From the NCBI RefSeq assembly GCF_013607485.1, contig NZ_SCHP01000001.1, positions 62,001-126,000 on the forward strand: a DNA stretch of 64,000 nucleotides, given 5' to 3'. The notes under the pieces were generated by a model. The model had not been told where the DNA came from and did no database searches. It saw only the letters and a program-made list of their open reading frames with translations. Each line of letters begins with the position of its first letter. Positions within the stretch are counted from its first letter, which is position 1. The DNA comes from Bombilactobacillus bombi. GTDB lineage: Bacteria; Bacillota; Bacilli; Lactobacillales; Lactobacillaceae. The position numbers and the translations under genes are program-made. Shown piece by piece: positions 9,698 through 18,506 of the stretch.

Positions 9698-10221
9698 TTA
9701 GTTTATTTTACGTTTAGGATTTAAAATTCCTAAAGGATCAAACAGATTCTTTATTTGATGTTGGATTTGGTCAACATCATTACCTAATTCTTCAACTGTC
9801 CACTGATTTTTAGACATACCTACAGCATGTTCACCGGAGATCGTTCCCCCAAGACTCAAGGCTTTTCTAAACAACATTCTCACAGCTTCCTTCACACTTT
9901 CTGGAGCCTCTGGCTGCTCATTCCATAATAAACTTGGATGCAAATTGCTATCACCGACATGACCAGCAGTATAAATATCAACTTGCTGTTTTTGTGAAAC
10001 TTCATCAATATAATCAACCATTTCTGCTAATTTAGATAAAGGCACTGCCATATATTCCATAATATGATATTTAGATTGTGCAAATACTGCCGGAAGCATA
10101 TCTTGCCGCAATTTCATAATTGCTGGGCTTCTTTGTCATCAACATGAACTTGGGCATGGGGTACCTGCGCTTTTAAGTATGCTAAGATTTGTTCTTTAGT
10201 ATAGGCTGTAAATACCGTCAT
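9698..10221 (-). pseudogene. internally deleted FAD-linked oxidase (glycolate oxidase GlcD / D-lactate dehydrogenase type)
   Basis: The last 139 codons encode a typical FAD-oxidase C-terminal domain: HVGDSNLHPSLLW, then GGTISGEHAVGMSK, then NLFDPLGILNPKR. Directly upstream, an ATG at 10221 with an AGGAAG Shine-Dalgarno opens a second frame (MTVFTAYTKEQILAYLKAQV and so on, about 35 residues). It stops at the junction around 10117, and its frame is offset from the C-terminal part. The start region and the last third of the gene survive, while the FAD-binding domain (roughly 300 residues in intact relatives) is missing. This is a large internal deletion with a frame break, so the gene is almost certainly inactive. 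Choosing GlcD over Dld is by overall look only. Confidence 0.85.
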
Positions 10222-10845
10222 TGCATACGCTTCCTTTCACATTATGAGCTTATTGTAGCATATACCTCATTATAAATATATTTTCACATCCATTACCATA
10301 AAGATATTTAAATACTGACAATTTTGTTAAAGCTTTGAGATAATAATTATTTCACAAGCATTAGTTGCATTAGCCACTTTTACTATTATATTCCGAATTT
10401 GAGTTACCTTAACTTTGTGCGTTGTGCTTGACTTATGGAATTATATTTAGTATCTTAAAGACGGTAAGCGATTTCAAACTGCATGAGTCTTTACTGCTCT
10501 TGAAAAGATGGAAACTTTGGAAAAATTAATCTCGCTTATGCTTTTAGTAAATTAATACTGTTTCAGCCTAATTGGTAGCCAAGTTTTGCTTGTATTAGAA
10601 TTTTTGTAAGCGATTGCATTGGACTGAGGGCAAAATAAGTGAACTCTACTTAGTACTGAATGTTAAGTCCACAGTCCTTGAGTAACCGCCTTATGAGGAT
10701 AAATAGGAGTTGGTTATTGGCAAAAATTAAAATGACTACCAAAACTGGATTTTGCCGTCTAAAACAGGTTCACAAAAGAATATTCACAGCTAATCAAAAG
10801 TAGCCAGCGGAACTTGTTTCTTTAAATAAACTTGGAGGCTATAGC
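10222..10845. other. 624-base intergenic region upstream of glpO
   Basis: No credible coding frame or RNA gene was found. The left end is the promoter side of the deleted oxidase pseudogene. A cre site at 10604-10618 and a weaker copy of its core (GGTAAGCGATTTCA, 10463-10476) suggest the right part is the control region of glpO. No convincing -35/-10 pair could be assigned near 10846. The length suggests decayed sequence. Confidence 0.6.
10604..10618. promoter_or_regulatory. cre site (CcpA operator) upstream of glpO
   Basis: TTGTAAGCGATTGCA fits every defined position of the consensus WTGNAANCGNWNNCW. A related but imperfect element lies 140 bases upstream. Catabolite repression of glycerol genes is well established in Firmicutes. 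The 230-base distance from the glpO start implies a long leader or an upstream promoter. Confidence 0.65.
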
Positions 10846-12678
10846 ATGACTTTTTCTCAAGCAACTCGTAGTGACATTTTAGAACATTTAAAAAAAGATC
10901 ACTTAGATGTCTTAGCAATTGGTGGTGGTATTACAGGGGCGGGAGTCGCTTTGCAGGCCGCTGCCGCCCAATTAAAAACTGGTCTCATTGAAATGCAGGA
11001 TTTTGCGGAAGGAACCTCTTCGCGTTCCACTAAACTAGTTCATGGCGGTATTCGTTATTTAAAAACTTTTGATGTGGAAGTAGTGGCTGACACCGTTCAA
11101 GAAAGAGCTGTTGTCCAAGGCATTGCTCCTCATATCCCACGTCCTAAACAAATGATTCTCCCTATTTATGATGAACCAGATGCCACCTTTAATATGTTTT
11201 CAGTTAAAATTGCCATGGATTTATATGATCGCTTGGCTCATGTCACTGGTAAATACGCTAATAAAGTGATTCCCAAAGAAGAAGTCTTACAGCTAGAACC
11301 AGATTTGAATCCACATAATTTATTGGGGGCTGGGGTTTACTTAGACTTTGAAAATAATGATGCCCGCTTAGTTATTGAAAACATTAAAGAAGCTGCTGCT
11401 AGTGGCGGACTCATGGCAAGTCATGTACAGGCCTTACAAATTAATCATGATGAACATGGAAAAGTCAACGGCGTCCGTGCTCGTGATTTATTAAATGGTG
11501 AAGAATTTGATATTCATGCCAAAATTGTTATCAATACGGCTGGTCCTTGGTCTGATCAAGTTCGAAATTTAGACAATAAATATCACGAAGCCGACCATAT
11601 TCGCCCTACTAAAGGGGTTCATCTAGTAATATCTGATACGAGACTCAAAGTACCAACAGCGACTTATTTTGATACCGGTAAACACGATGGACGTATGATT
11701 TTTGTCATTCCACGCTTTAATAAAACTTACTTTGGTACCACCGATACTGACTATCAAGGTGATTTTAAACACCCAGAAGTCACCCAAGCAGATGTTGATT
11801 ATCTATTAGAAATTATGAATCGCCGTTATCCTCAAGCACATCTAACACTCGCTGATATCGAAGCAAGTTGGGCGGGCTTACGGCCGTTATTGTCTTCTAA
11901 TGGTAGTTCGGATTATAATGGTGGTTCTAAAAAGGTATTATCTGATAAAAGCTTCAATGAGCTCGTTACAGCCGTCACCCAATACAACGCTGGTAAAATT
12001 ACCCGTAGTGATATTGAAAAAGTACTCTCGCAGCTGCAAACTGCTCAATCTGAAAAAAGTGCAAGCGCATCTTCAATTTCACGGGGCAGCTCCTTAACTG
12101 TTGACGCGGATGGATTAATGAATTTAGCAGGAGGCAAAATTACTGATTATCGCAAGATGGCTGCAGGAGCTATGAAAAAGATTAAAAAAATTTTGGATCC
12201 ACAACTATCACAGCCTCTTCAACTGCCAGATTCAAAAAACCTACAGGTTTCGGGGGGACATTTTGATCCTGCTAAAGTGGACGAGACTATTAACGAATAT
12301 GCCCAAGTTGGAATCAATCAGGGAATAAGCGCTGATGAAGCTTTTAAACTGGCCAATCTATTCGGCTCCAATGCACCTCAAATATTTGCGTTGGCTGACC
12401 GGCTGCCGGCTGCTCCCGGCTTGAGTTTAGGTGAAACACTAGCTTTGCATTATTCTTTAGATAATGAAATGACCTTAACTGCCGTTGATTATCTTTTGCG
12501 ACGCACTAATCATTTGTTATTTGAAGCTGATAGCATCAATAAAATTAAAGAGCCAATTATTGACGAAATGGCACGCTACTTTAATTGGGATGCTGAGCAA
12601 AAACAACTACAGACACAAGCCTTGGATAAAGCTATTGCCAATTCTCAATTGCACTATCTTAAAAATGAAGTTCATTAA
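10846..12678 (+). CDS. glpO: type 1 alpha-glycerophosphate oxidase (FAD)
   Basis: A 610-residue membrane-associated flavoprotein oxidising sn-glycerol 3-phosphate to dihydroxyacetone phosphate. The FAD dinucleotide fold GGGITGAG lies at residues 25-32, followed by the family motif SSRSTKLVHGGIRYL. Residues about 355-405 (SDKSFNELVTAVTQY through SSISRGSSL) correspond to the extra insertion found in streptococcal and enterococcal GlpO and absent from GlpD dehydrogenases. It therefore probably transfers electrons to O2 and makes H2O2. An AGGAGG-like CTTGGAGGC precedes the ATG. The usual partners glpK and glpF are not adjacent. Confidence 0.92.
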   Translation: MTFSQATRSDILEHLKKDHLDVLAIGGGITGAGVALQAAAAQLKTGLIEMQDFAEGTSSRSTKLVHGGIRYLKTFDVEVVADTVQERAVVQGIAPHIPRPKQMILPIYDEPDATFNMFSVKIAMDLYDRLAHVTGKYANKVIPKEEVLQLEPDLNPHNLLGAGVYLDFENNDARLVIENIKEAAASGGLMASHVQALQINHDEHGKVNGVRARDLLNGEEFDIHAKIVINTAGPWSDQVRNLDNKYHEADHIRPTKGVHLVISDTRLKVPTATYFDTGKHDGRMIFVIPRFNKTYFGTTDTDYQGDFKHPEVTQADVDYLLEIMNRRYPQAHLTLADIEASWAGLRPLLSSNGSSDYNGGSKKVLSDKSFNELVTAVTQYNAGKITRSDIEKVLSQLQTAQSEKSASASSISRGSSLTVDADGLMNLAGGKITDYRKMAAGAMKKIKKILDPQLSQPLQLPDSKNLQVSGGHFDPAKVDETINEYAQVGINQGISADEAFKLANLFGSNAPQIFALADRLPAAPGLSLGETLALHYSLDNEMTLTAVDYLLRRTNHLLFEADSINKIKEPIIDEMARYFNWDAEQKQLQTQALDKAIANSQLHYLKNEVH

Positions 12679-12768
12679 AAAAAGTTGCAAATACTAGAAA
12701 ATTTACAAAAATAATCGTTGGTTTTTTCATTAGAATATAATACTCATGCTATTAATAGAATAACAACT

Positions 12769-12817
12769 AAAAATGACCTCGTAAGTCAGCTTAAATCTAA
12801 CTTGCAAGGTCATTTTA
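12769..12817. terminator. bidirectional terminator between glpO and fructokinase
   Basis: AAAATGACCT and AGGTCATTTT form the base of an interrupted stem continued by AAGT/ACTT. A and T tracts lie on both flanks. Confidence 0.8.
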
Positions 12818-13693
12818 TTATTCTTCATTAACCCGGTAAGCTAAAGCAAAGTTGCCTAAAGTTGCAGAACCATTCTCTTTAACTCGCGGCATTTGTAAAT
12901 ACTTGTTCAGATCAGGTACATGAACATAACTATTTAACAATTGCTCAAATTGTTGCCTTACTTTATTCAAAAATTCCTCACTCATCACACCGCCGCCAAA
13001 GACGATATTATCCGGGCGCAAAATCATTGTCTGCTGGATAGCAGCTTGAGCTACATAATAAGCCATAATATCCCAAACATGATGATCCTTAGGAACTTGC
13101 GGTCCAGGGATGCCTAAGCGGGCTTCAAAAGTCGGCCCTGCAACTAATCCTTCCAAACAATCTTTATGATAAGGGCAAATGCCGGCAAATTCTAAATCAT
13201 CGGGATGCCGTTTTAAAAATGTATGTCCCATTTCAGGATGACCAATTCCTTGCAGAATTTTACCATCTAAAACAGCTCCGCCACCTACTCCTGTGCCGAT
13301 TGTATAATAAACTAATGAGTCAATTTTTTCATTATACAATTGAGAAGTGACATATTCCCCATAGGCTGATGCATTAACATCCGTTGTAAAATATATAGGA
13401 ATATTTAATGCCTTTTTGATAGGCCCTACTAAATCTGTCTGACGCCATTTAATCTTAGGAGTATCAGTAATATAACCATAATGCGGATTGTTTTTTTGCA
13501 ATTCCAGCGGCCCAAAGGATGCAATGGATAAAGCTGCTAAATCTGGAAATTGCTGAAAAAATTCAATAGTTTTTTTAATAGTGGTTTGTGGATCCGTGGT
13601 GGGAAATTGCGTTTTGTGCAAGACCCGGTAATCTTCATTACCGACTGCACAAACAAACTTAGTTCCGCCGCCTTCAACACTTCCTAATAACAT
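12818..13693 (-). CDS. scrK: ROK-family fructokinase
   Basis: A 291-residue sugar kinase. The ATP-binding loop GSVEGGGTKFVCAVG is at the N-terminus. The zinc site of bacterial fructokinases is present as GHTFLKRHPDD followed by CPYHKDCLEG near residues 165-185. The substrate motif (GTGVGGGAVLDGKIL) is present. The ATG at 13693 with GAGG upstream is preferred over the longer frame from 13723. It would phosphorylate fructose to fructose 6-phosphate. No sugar transporter or invertase is adjacent, so it is a stand-alone kinase. Confidence 0.88.
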   Translation of the reverse strand: MLLGSVEGGGTKFVCAVGNEDYRVLHKTQFPTTDPQTTIKKTIEFFQQFPDLAALSIASFGPLELQKNNPHYGYITDTPKIKWRQTDLVGPIKKALNIPIYFTTDVNASAYGEYVTSQLYNEKIDSLVYYTIGTGVGGGAVLDGKILQGIGHPEMGHTFLKRHPDDLEFAGICPYHKDCLEGLVAGPTFEARLGIPGPQVPKDHHVWDIMAYYVAQAAIQQTMILRPDNIVFGGGVMSEEFLNKVRQQFEQLLNSYVHVPDLNKYLQMPRVKENGSATLGNFALAYRVNEE

Positions 13694-13758
13694 AATCTCT
13701 GCCTCACTTTTTAATCTATTCACAAATTGATTATATTATTCAAACCCTTAATTGCAAG

Positions 13759-15039
13759 CTATTTTTGCTCAGAAGCAGTACCGTTTAACAAAAGATTCAT
13801 CACTACCGCTGTCATACTGCCAATAACCATCCCGTTACTTAAAATAGTCTGTACCGAAGCGGGTAAAAAGTGAAATAGTTGCGGCTGAGATGTCACTCCT
13901 AAACCAATCCCCACTGAAACAGCAATTACTAATAAGTTTTTAGTGGTCATCTCAACACTTGCTAACATCTTAATACCTTGAGCACCGACCATACCAAACA
14001 TTACTAACATCGCTCCGCCTAAAACTGAGGTAGGAATTAGGTTAGCAATTGCGCCTACTTTAGGAATCATACCTAAAATAATTAAGAAGAAAGCTGAATA
14101 ATAAACTGGTTTTAATGTTTTAATACCTGAAAGCTGCACAATACCCACATTTTGGGAAAAAGTAGAATAAGGAAAAGTATTAAATAACCCACCTAAAATA
14201 GCCGCTAGCCCTTCTGAACGATAACCCTCGGCCAAATCCTTTTCATCAAGTTCAGCGCCTACAACTTCACTTAAGGCAAAATAAACCCCGGTTGATTCAA
14301 TCATACAAGTTAAAGCCGCCAAAATCATCGTAGCAATCGAAGACCATTCAAATTTAGGCGTTGCAAAATAGAACAATTGCGGAATTTGAAACCAGTGAGC
14401 CGCACTGACTGGAGCAAAACCTACTTGCCCTAGTAACATCGCAACAACAGTTCCTACAATAATACCAATTAATACAGAAATTTGTTGGATAAATCCATGT
14501 GTCCAAATATTAATACAAATAATAACTAGCGCTGTAACTAAACCTAAAATCAAATTAATAGGCGCCCCAAAATCCTTAGCAGTACTATTGCCACCACCAA
14601 TATTCTGAAAGGCTACTGGAATTAAAGTAAAACCCACTAAAGTGATTAATGAACCAGTTACCAAAGTTGGGAAAAAACGCCGTAATTTTGCAAAAATTCC
14701 CGAAATTAAAAATATAAATATTCCCGCGGCAATAATGCCTCCGTACATATATCCCGGTCCTAAAGTTTTGCCAATTTGCTGCAATGGTGCTACATACTCC
14801 ACTGCACATCCCAAAACTACTGGTAAACCAATTCCGGTCCATGGCGTACGTTTAATCTGCAACAGTGTTGCCACACCACACATGAAAATATCAGCAGAAA
14901 CCAGATAGGTCATTTGTTGAGCATTAAAGCCCAGTGCTCCCCCCACTAACAGTGGTACTAAAATATCGCCTGAATACATTGCCAACAAATGCTGCAGCCC
15001 TAATACGGCAGTCTTCATCACTGATTGCTGCTTTTCCAA
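13759..15039 (-). CDS. pbuX: xanthine permease (NCS2 family)
   Basis: A 426-residue nucleobase:cation symporter-2 protein. The N-terminus LQHLLAMYSGDILVPLLVGG, the segment VVLGCAVEYVAPL and the signature GLFNTFPYSTFSQNVGIVQLSG resemble xanthine permeases rather than the uracil carrier at 8346. The start codon is TTG at 15039 with GAGGAGG eight bases upstream. An ATG at 15044 is too close to the Shine-Dalgarno and out of frame. It diverges from the dipeptidase gene. xpt is not adjacent and no guanine riboswitch was found. Confidence 0.85.
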   Translation of the reverse strand: MEKQQSVMKTAVLGLQHLLAMYSGDILVPLLVGGALGFNAQQMTYLVSADIFMCGVATLLQIKRTPWTGIGLPVVLGCAVEYVAPLQQIGKTLGPGYMYGGIIAAGIFIFLISGIFAKLRRFFPTLVTGSLITLVGFTLIPVAFQNIGGGNSTAKDFGAPINLILGLVTALVIICINIWTHGFIQQISVLIGIIVGTVVAMLLGQVGFAPVSAAHWFQIPQLFYFATPKFEWSSIATMILAALTCMIESTGVYFALSEVVGAELDEKDLAEGYRSEGLAAILGGLFNTFPYSTFSQNVGIVQLSGIKTLKPVYYSAFFLIILGMIPKVGAIANLIPTSVLGGAMLVMFGMVGAQGIKMLASVEMTTKNLLVIAVSVGIGLGVTSQPQLFHFLPASVQTILSNGMVIGSMTAVVMNLLLNGTASEQK

Positions 15040-15118
15040 AACATAATCCTCCTCAAGTTTAAAATTATGTTTACTAGAATAACATGTAAAAGCAGAATTT
15101 TAAAGAGGAAAATTAAAA

Positions 15119-15133
15119 AAATGTTCGTGTTTT
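15119..15133 (-). promoter_or_regulatory. possible PurR box upstream of xanthine permease
   Basis: On the minus strand AAAACACGAACATTT contains the CGAAC core and has one core mismatch to AWWWCCGAACWWT. It lies about 85 bases upstream of the permease start. Only one box is visible, whereas functional PurR sites are often paired, so this is tentative. Confidence 0.3.
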
Positions 15134-15210
15134 GTCACAATCAAACTTTCATTAGTTTCCTATAAAATTATGGTAAACTGAAGTTAATAATCTTAAGGAG
15201 GATTTTTACT

Positions 15211-16641
15211 GTGCCACAGAAAAAATTATCAGCCTGTACTACTATTTTAGTAGGTAAAAAAGCGTCGCTTGACGGCTCTACAATGATTGCCCGCAATGAC
15301 GATACTTTTCATGCAGTTGCTCCCCATAAATTTGAATATCATCAACCAACCACTAATGCCAAAGATCAAGTAGTTAAATCTTGGCTTAATGGCTTTCAAG
15401 CACCAGTGCCTGCTGAGAGCTATGGTTGGCCGGGAGTACCTAATGTTGACTACCAGCACGAAGGTTATTATGACGAAAGTGGTATTAATACCAAAAATGT
15501 TGCCATGTCAGCTACTGAAAGCACTTATGGTAATGAGCGTGCCTTAGCATATGATCCATTGGTTAAAGATGGCCTCGATGAAGATTGTATTGTACGGATG
15601 GTCTTACCTTATGTAGATTCTGCCAGAGCTGCCGTTCAAAGAACTGGTGAACTCATTCAAAAATATGGTTCGCCGGCAGGCAATTCAGTGTTATTTAGTG
15701 ACAAAGATGACGTCTGGTATATGGAAATCGTAACGGGTCATCACTGGGTAGCCCAGCGTATCCCTGATGATGCTTATGTAATAGCTGCCAACCGGGTTTC
15801 CATTCAGCAGGTTGATTTTGACAATCCTCAAGATTTCATGTGGTCTGACAATATTCAAGAATTTGTTAGTGAACATCACCTCAATACAGACGCTGAAGGC
15901 TGGAACTTCCGTCATATCTTTGGTACTGATAACCAAAAAGACCGCCATTATAATAATCCTCGGGTTTGGTTCGGACAAAGATACTTTAACCCCGAAATTT
16001 CTCAAACTCCTGAAGATGGTGAACTGCCTTTTATCTGTCGGACTACTCATAAAATTTCTGTCGATGATATTGAGTATGTTTTGGGCTCACATTATAATGA
16101 GACTCCATATGATCCCTTGCAGTCTGCCGACAATCATACAAAATACCTATATCGACCGATTGGATTAAATCGGACGCAAAATTCCCATGTTTTACAAATT
16201 CGCAATGACGTGCCCGCGGAATTCGCCGCGATTATGTGGCTCTGCTTGGGTTATCCAACATTTTCACCTTATTTACCTTTTTACACTAATATGAATGAGA
16301 CAGATCCGTCCTTTAATGATACAAGCATGACTTTTAACTTAAAAGATGCTTATTGGTTGTATAAAGGTATGTCAGTTTTGGTAGAATCCCACTACAAAGA
16401 CTTTATCCAAGGAAATATTGATTTTCTAACAGAATGCCGGCGCAGTTTTCGCCAAGCAGTAGCTAAAACTGATAAAGCAGCAACTAAATATCAAGGCCCA
16501 GCATTAACTCAGTTTTTAACTGCCCAAAACCAAAAATTAGTCCAAGAAAATCGCCAGCAAACTTTACAATATATGAGTGATTTAATGACTCAAGGCATTA
16601 ACTTATCACATCTGACTTTTAATATGGACAAGAATTTGTAG
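15211..16641 (+). CDS. pepD: C69-family dipeptidase
   Basis: A 476-residue peptidase of the N-terminal-nucleophile type. The conserved SACTTILVGKKASLDGST at the N-terminus carries the nucleophile Cys9, exposed by cleavage of a short propeptide in the family. IARNDDTFH follows, as in lactobacillar PepDA. The start is GTG at 15211 behind AAGGAGGA. It hydrolyses a broad range of dipeptides in the cytoplasm. It is transcribed alone and followed by a strong terminator. Confidence 0.93.
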   Translation: MPQKKLSACTTILVGKKASLDGSTMIARNDDTFHAVAPHKFEYHQPTTNAKDQVVKSWLNGFQAPVPAESYGWPGVPNVDYQHEGYYDESGINTKNVAMSATESTYGNERALAYDPLVKDGLDEDCIVRMVLPYVDSARAAVQRTGELIQKYGSPAGNSVLFSDKDDVWYMEIVTGHHWVAQRIPDDAYVIAANRVSIQQVDFDNPQDFMWSDNIQEFVSEHHLNTDAEGWNFRHIFGTDNQKDRHYNNPRVWFGQRYFNPEISQTPEDGELPFICRTTHKISVDDIEYVLGSHYNETPYDPLQSADNHTKYLYRPIGLNRTQNSHVLQIRNDVPAEFAAIMWLCLGYPTFSPYLPFYTNMNETDPSFNDTSMTFNLKDAYWLYKGMSVLVESHYKDFIQGNIDFLTECRRSFRQAVAKTDKAATKYQGPALTQFLTAQNQKLVQENRQQTLQYMSDLMTQGINLSHLTFNMDKNL

Positions 16642-16731
16642 GAAAAAATTAATATAAATAAATCTTATTGGTATTACTATAAGTTTTTAGTTTTATTGTT
16701 CATCGAGATTTAATATTTTAAACATCAATAT

Positions 16732-16778
16732 AAAGCCCCATAATATTAGGAAAATTCAACTAATATTATGGGGTTTTA
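16732..16778 (+). terminator. terminator of the dipeptidase gene
   Basis: AAAGCCCCATAATATTAG pairs perfectly with CTAATATTATGGGGTTTT. The remaining bases up to 16961 are AT-rich and hold nothing I recognise. Confidence 0.9.
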
Positions 16779-16961
16779 TAAGTAAATAGTATCCCAAATT
16801 AAAATTTTTATTGAGATTATTACAAGAAATCCATAGTGATCAATTTTAAAAAGGTTAGAAAAAATTGTTCTACATTTAACGTCTTAATTTTTGTAAGAAA
16901 TACAAAAGTCTTACCATCAAAGCTCATACTAACTCCTTAATATGATTAGGTGTAGAAATAC

Positions 16962-18080
16962 CTAGTCATATTGTCTTAAAAATTCTGAAAGTTTTGCCAA
17001 TCCTATCTTTAAAGTATCCTCATCTGTACAATACCCTAAACGCGCATGGCCTGGCAAATCAAAGCGCTCGCCGGGAACCAAAAGGACACCCGTTTGTTTT
17101 AGCAAGCGTAAGCAAAATTCTTCTGTTGAAATAGGAATATCTAATTTGATACAAGAAGTAGAAACTGCTTGAGGAAAAACACAGCTTACACGTGGCTCTT
17201 GATCTACCCATTTTTTTAAAATTTGAAGATTATTTAATACTATTTTTCGATTACGATTCCATACTTGATTTCGATGCTGTAATATATATGTAGCTAACAA
17301 ATCATTAAACACACCCCCACAAATCATTGTATAATCACGATATTTTCTAAAGTTATCACTCAATTCTTCATTCGCTACTACCCATCCAATTCTTATGCCT
17401 GGAAAAGAATAGCTTTTCGATAAAGAATTTGTTGAAATCCCCTTTTCGTACAAATCGACAATCGAAGTAAAACTATCAGTATCATCTAACGGTAAATAAA
17501 CCTCATCAACTAAAACATATGCACCCACTGATCGTGCAATTTCAACTACCTTTTGTAAAAACTCATGGTCTAATAATGTTCCTGTAGGATTGTTAGCATT
17601 ATTCAAACAAATTAATTTAGTATTGGGACGGATTAATTGTTTTAATTCATTAATATTAGGATACCAATTATCAGCTTCATTAATATTCCAAAAATCAATT
17701 TTAGCTCCTAACGATTTTGGTATATCATATAATTGTTGGTAGGACGGATATTCACTTATCACATGATCACCTGGTTCAATTAAGGAATACAAAGCCAAGT
17801 AATTAGCACCCGTAGCTCCATTTGTCTGTAATACCTGCGTGGGCTGAACATTATCATATAATTCACAAACTTGCTCTTTAAATTTAGGAGACCCCTCAAT
17901 CCAACCATAATTCATTTTAGACTGTCCTAAATCTTTCAGAAATGTTTGATAATCATCATTATTATCAGCAAATAATTCATTTATTGTCATAGAAGATATT
18001 GTACTTTGCGAAATATCATATTTTGCAGATTTTTCCCATTCATTCAACCATGATTCAACGCCAAATTCGGCAATCTTCAT
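16962..18080 (-). CDS. PLP-dependent aminotransferase (fold type I, ArcT-like)
   Basis: A 372-residue class I/II aminotransferase. The cofactor lysine is in STNSLSKSYSFPGIRIGW near residue 220. The Asn/Pro motif LNNANNPTG and the Asp of YVLVDEVYLPLDD are intact. The true ATG is at 18080 behind AAGGAGGG; the frame is open to 18194. It diverges from ddaH and an ArcD-like antiporter. Transaminases of this look occur in arginine-catabolic clusters (arcT of Latilactobacillus sakei), so a role in arginine or ornithine-type amino acid turnover is likely but not shown. The gene is more AT-rich than its left neighbours. Confidence 0.78.
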   Translation of the reverse strand: MKIAEFGVESWLNEWEKSAKYDISQSTISSMTINELFADNNDDYQTFLKDLGQSKMNYGWIEGSPKFKEQVCELYDNVQPTQVLQTNGATGANYLALYSLIEPGDHVISEYPSYQQLYDIPKSLGAKIDFWNINEADNWYPNINELKQLIRPNTKLICLNNANNPTGTLLDHEFLQKVVEIARSVGAYVLVDEVYLPLDDTDSFTSIVDLYEKGISTNSLSKSYSFPGIRIGWVVANEELSDNFRKYRDYTMICGGVFNDLLATYILQHRNQVWNRNRKIVLNNLQILKKWVDQEPRVSCVFPQAVSTSCIKLDIPISTEEFCLRLLKQTGVLLVPGERFDLPGHARLGYCTDEDTLKIGLAKLSEFLRQYD

Positions 18081-18099
18081 AATAATCGCCCTCCTTTTT

Positions 18100-18130
18100 A
18101 TTATATGATAGCTACATGCAAGCGAAAATT
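18100..18130 (-). promoter_or_regulatory. aminotransferase promoter with overlapping cre-like box
   Basis: On the minus strand TATAAT (18105-18100) lies 17 bases from a poor -35 (TTTTCG, 18128-18123). The + strand stretch ATGCAAGCGAAAATT (18116-18130) fits the cre consensus at all but one defined position and covers the -35. CcpA binding here would block transcription. Confidence 0.5.
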
Positions 18131-18440
18131 GCAAGCCTTTTCTTATAAACATTAATATTTGTGAATGCTTGCACAACATATTAAATGTTCTCATTAGGTT
18201 CTTGATGAAATCAAAACAAAAATCAACTATAAGAATAGTGGTTTATTTTATCCCTCATTTTTATATTATCTGACATTATGTAGAATACTTAGATTCTCGA
18301 TACAAGGTTTTTAAAACATTTATTTTTTTTTTTTTATAAATCCTTTTTATCTTAAATCACATAATAATTAGCTACTCAAAACATGTTAATTATTACAATG
18401 TACTATAAAAATTAATTTTATATAATAAACAATTTTACTA

Positions 18441-18469
18441 TTGAAAACGTTTTATGCATATTGTATACT
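18441..18469 (+). promoter_or_regulatory. ddaH promoter with overlapping cre-like box
   Basis: TTGAAA (18441-18446), a 17-base spacer and TATACT (18464-18469) make a good sigma-A promoter. TTGAAAACGTTTTAT (18441-18455) matches the cre consensus except for the late C, so CcpA repression is likely. Confidence 0.65.
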
Positions 18470-18506
18470 TACAGTGGATTAAATAAAAAGGAAAAGGGGA
18501 ATTTAA

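Larger units (their letters stand above)
18081..18506. other. divergent control region of aminotransferase and ddaH, with T13 tract
   Basis: A very AT-rich 426-base spacer. It contains both divergent promoters with overlapping cre-like boxes (listed separately) and a run of 13 T residues at about 18323-18335. No coding frame or structured RNA was recognised in the middle portion. Confidence 0.6.

Noticed and set aside
14642-14908. Antisense open frames within the xanthine permease and other long genes
   Set aside because: They lie opposite clear family-assigned genes, lack ribosome binding sites and show no recognisable protein features.
18448-18470. ArgR-type box near the ddaH promoter
   Set aside because: TATGCATATTGTATAC has some resemblance to an ARG box but too few matches to separate it from AT-rich background.
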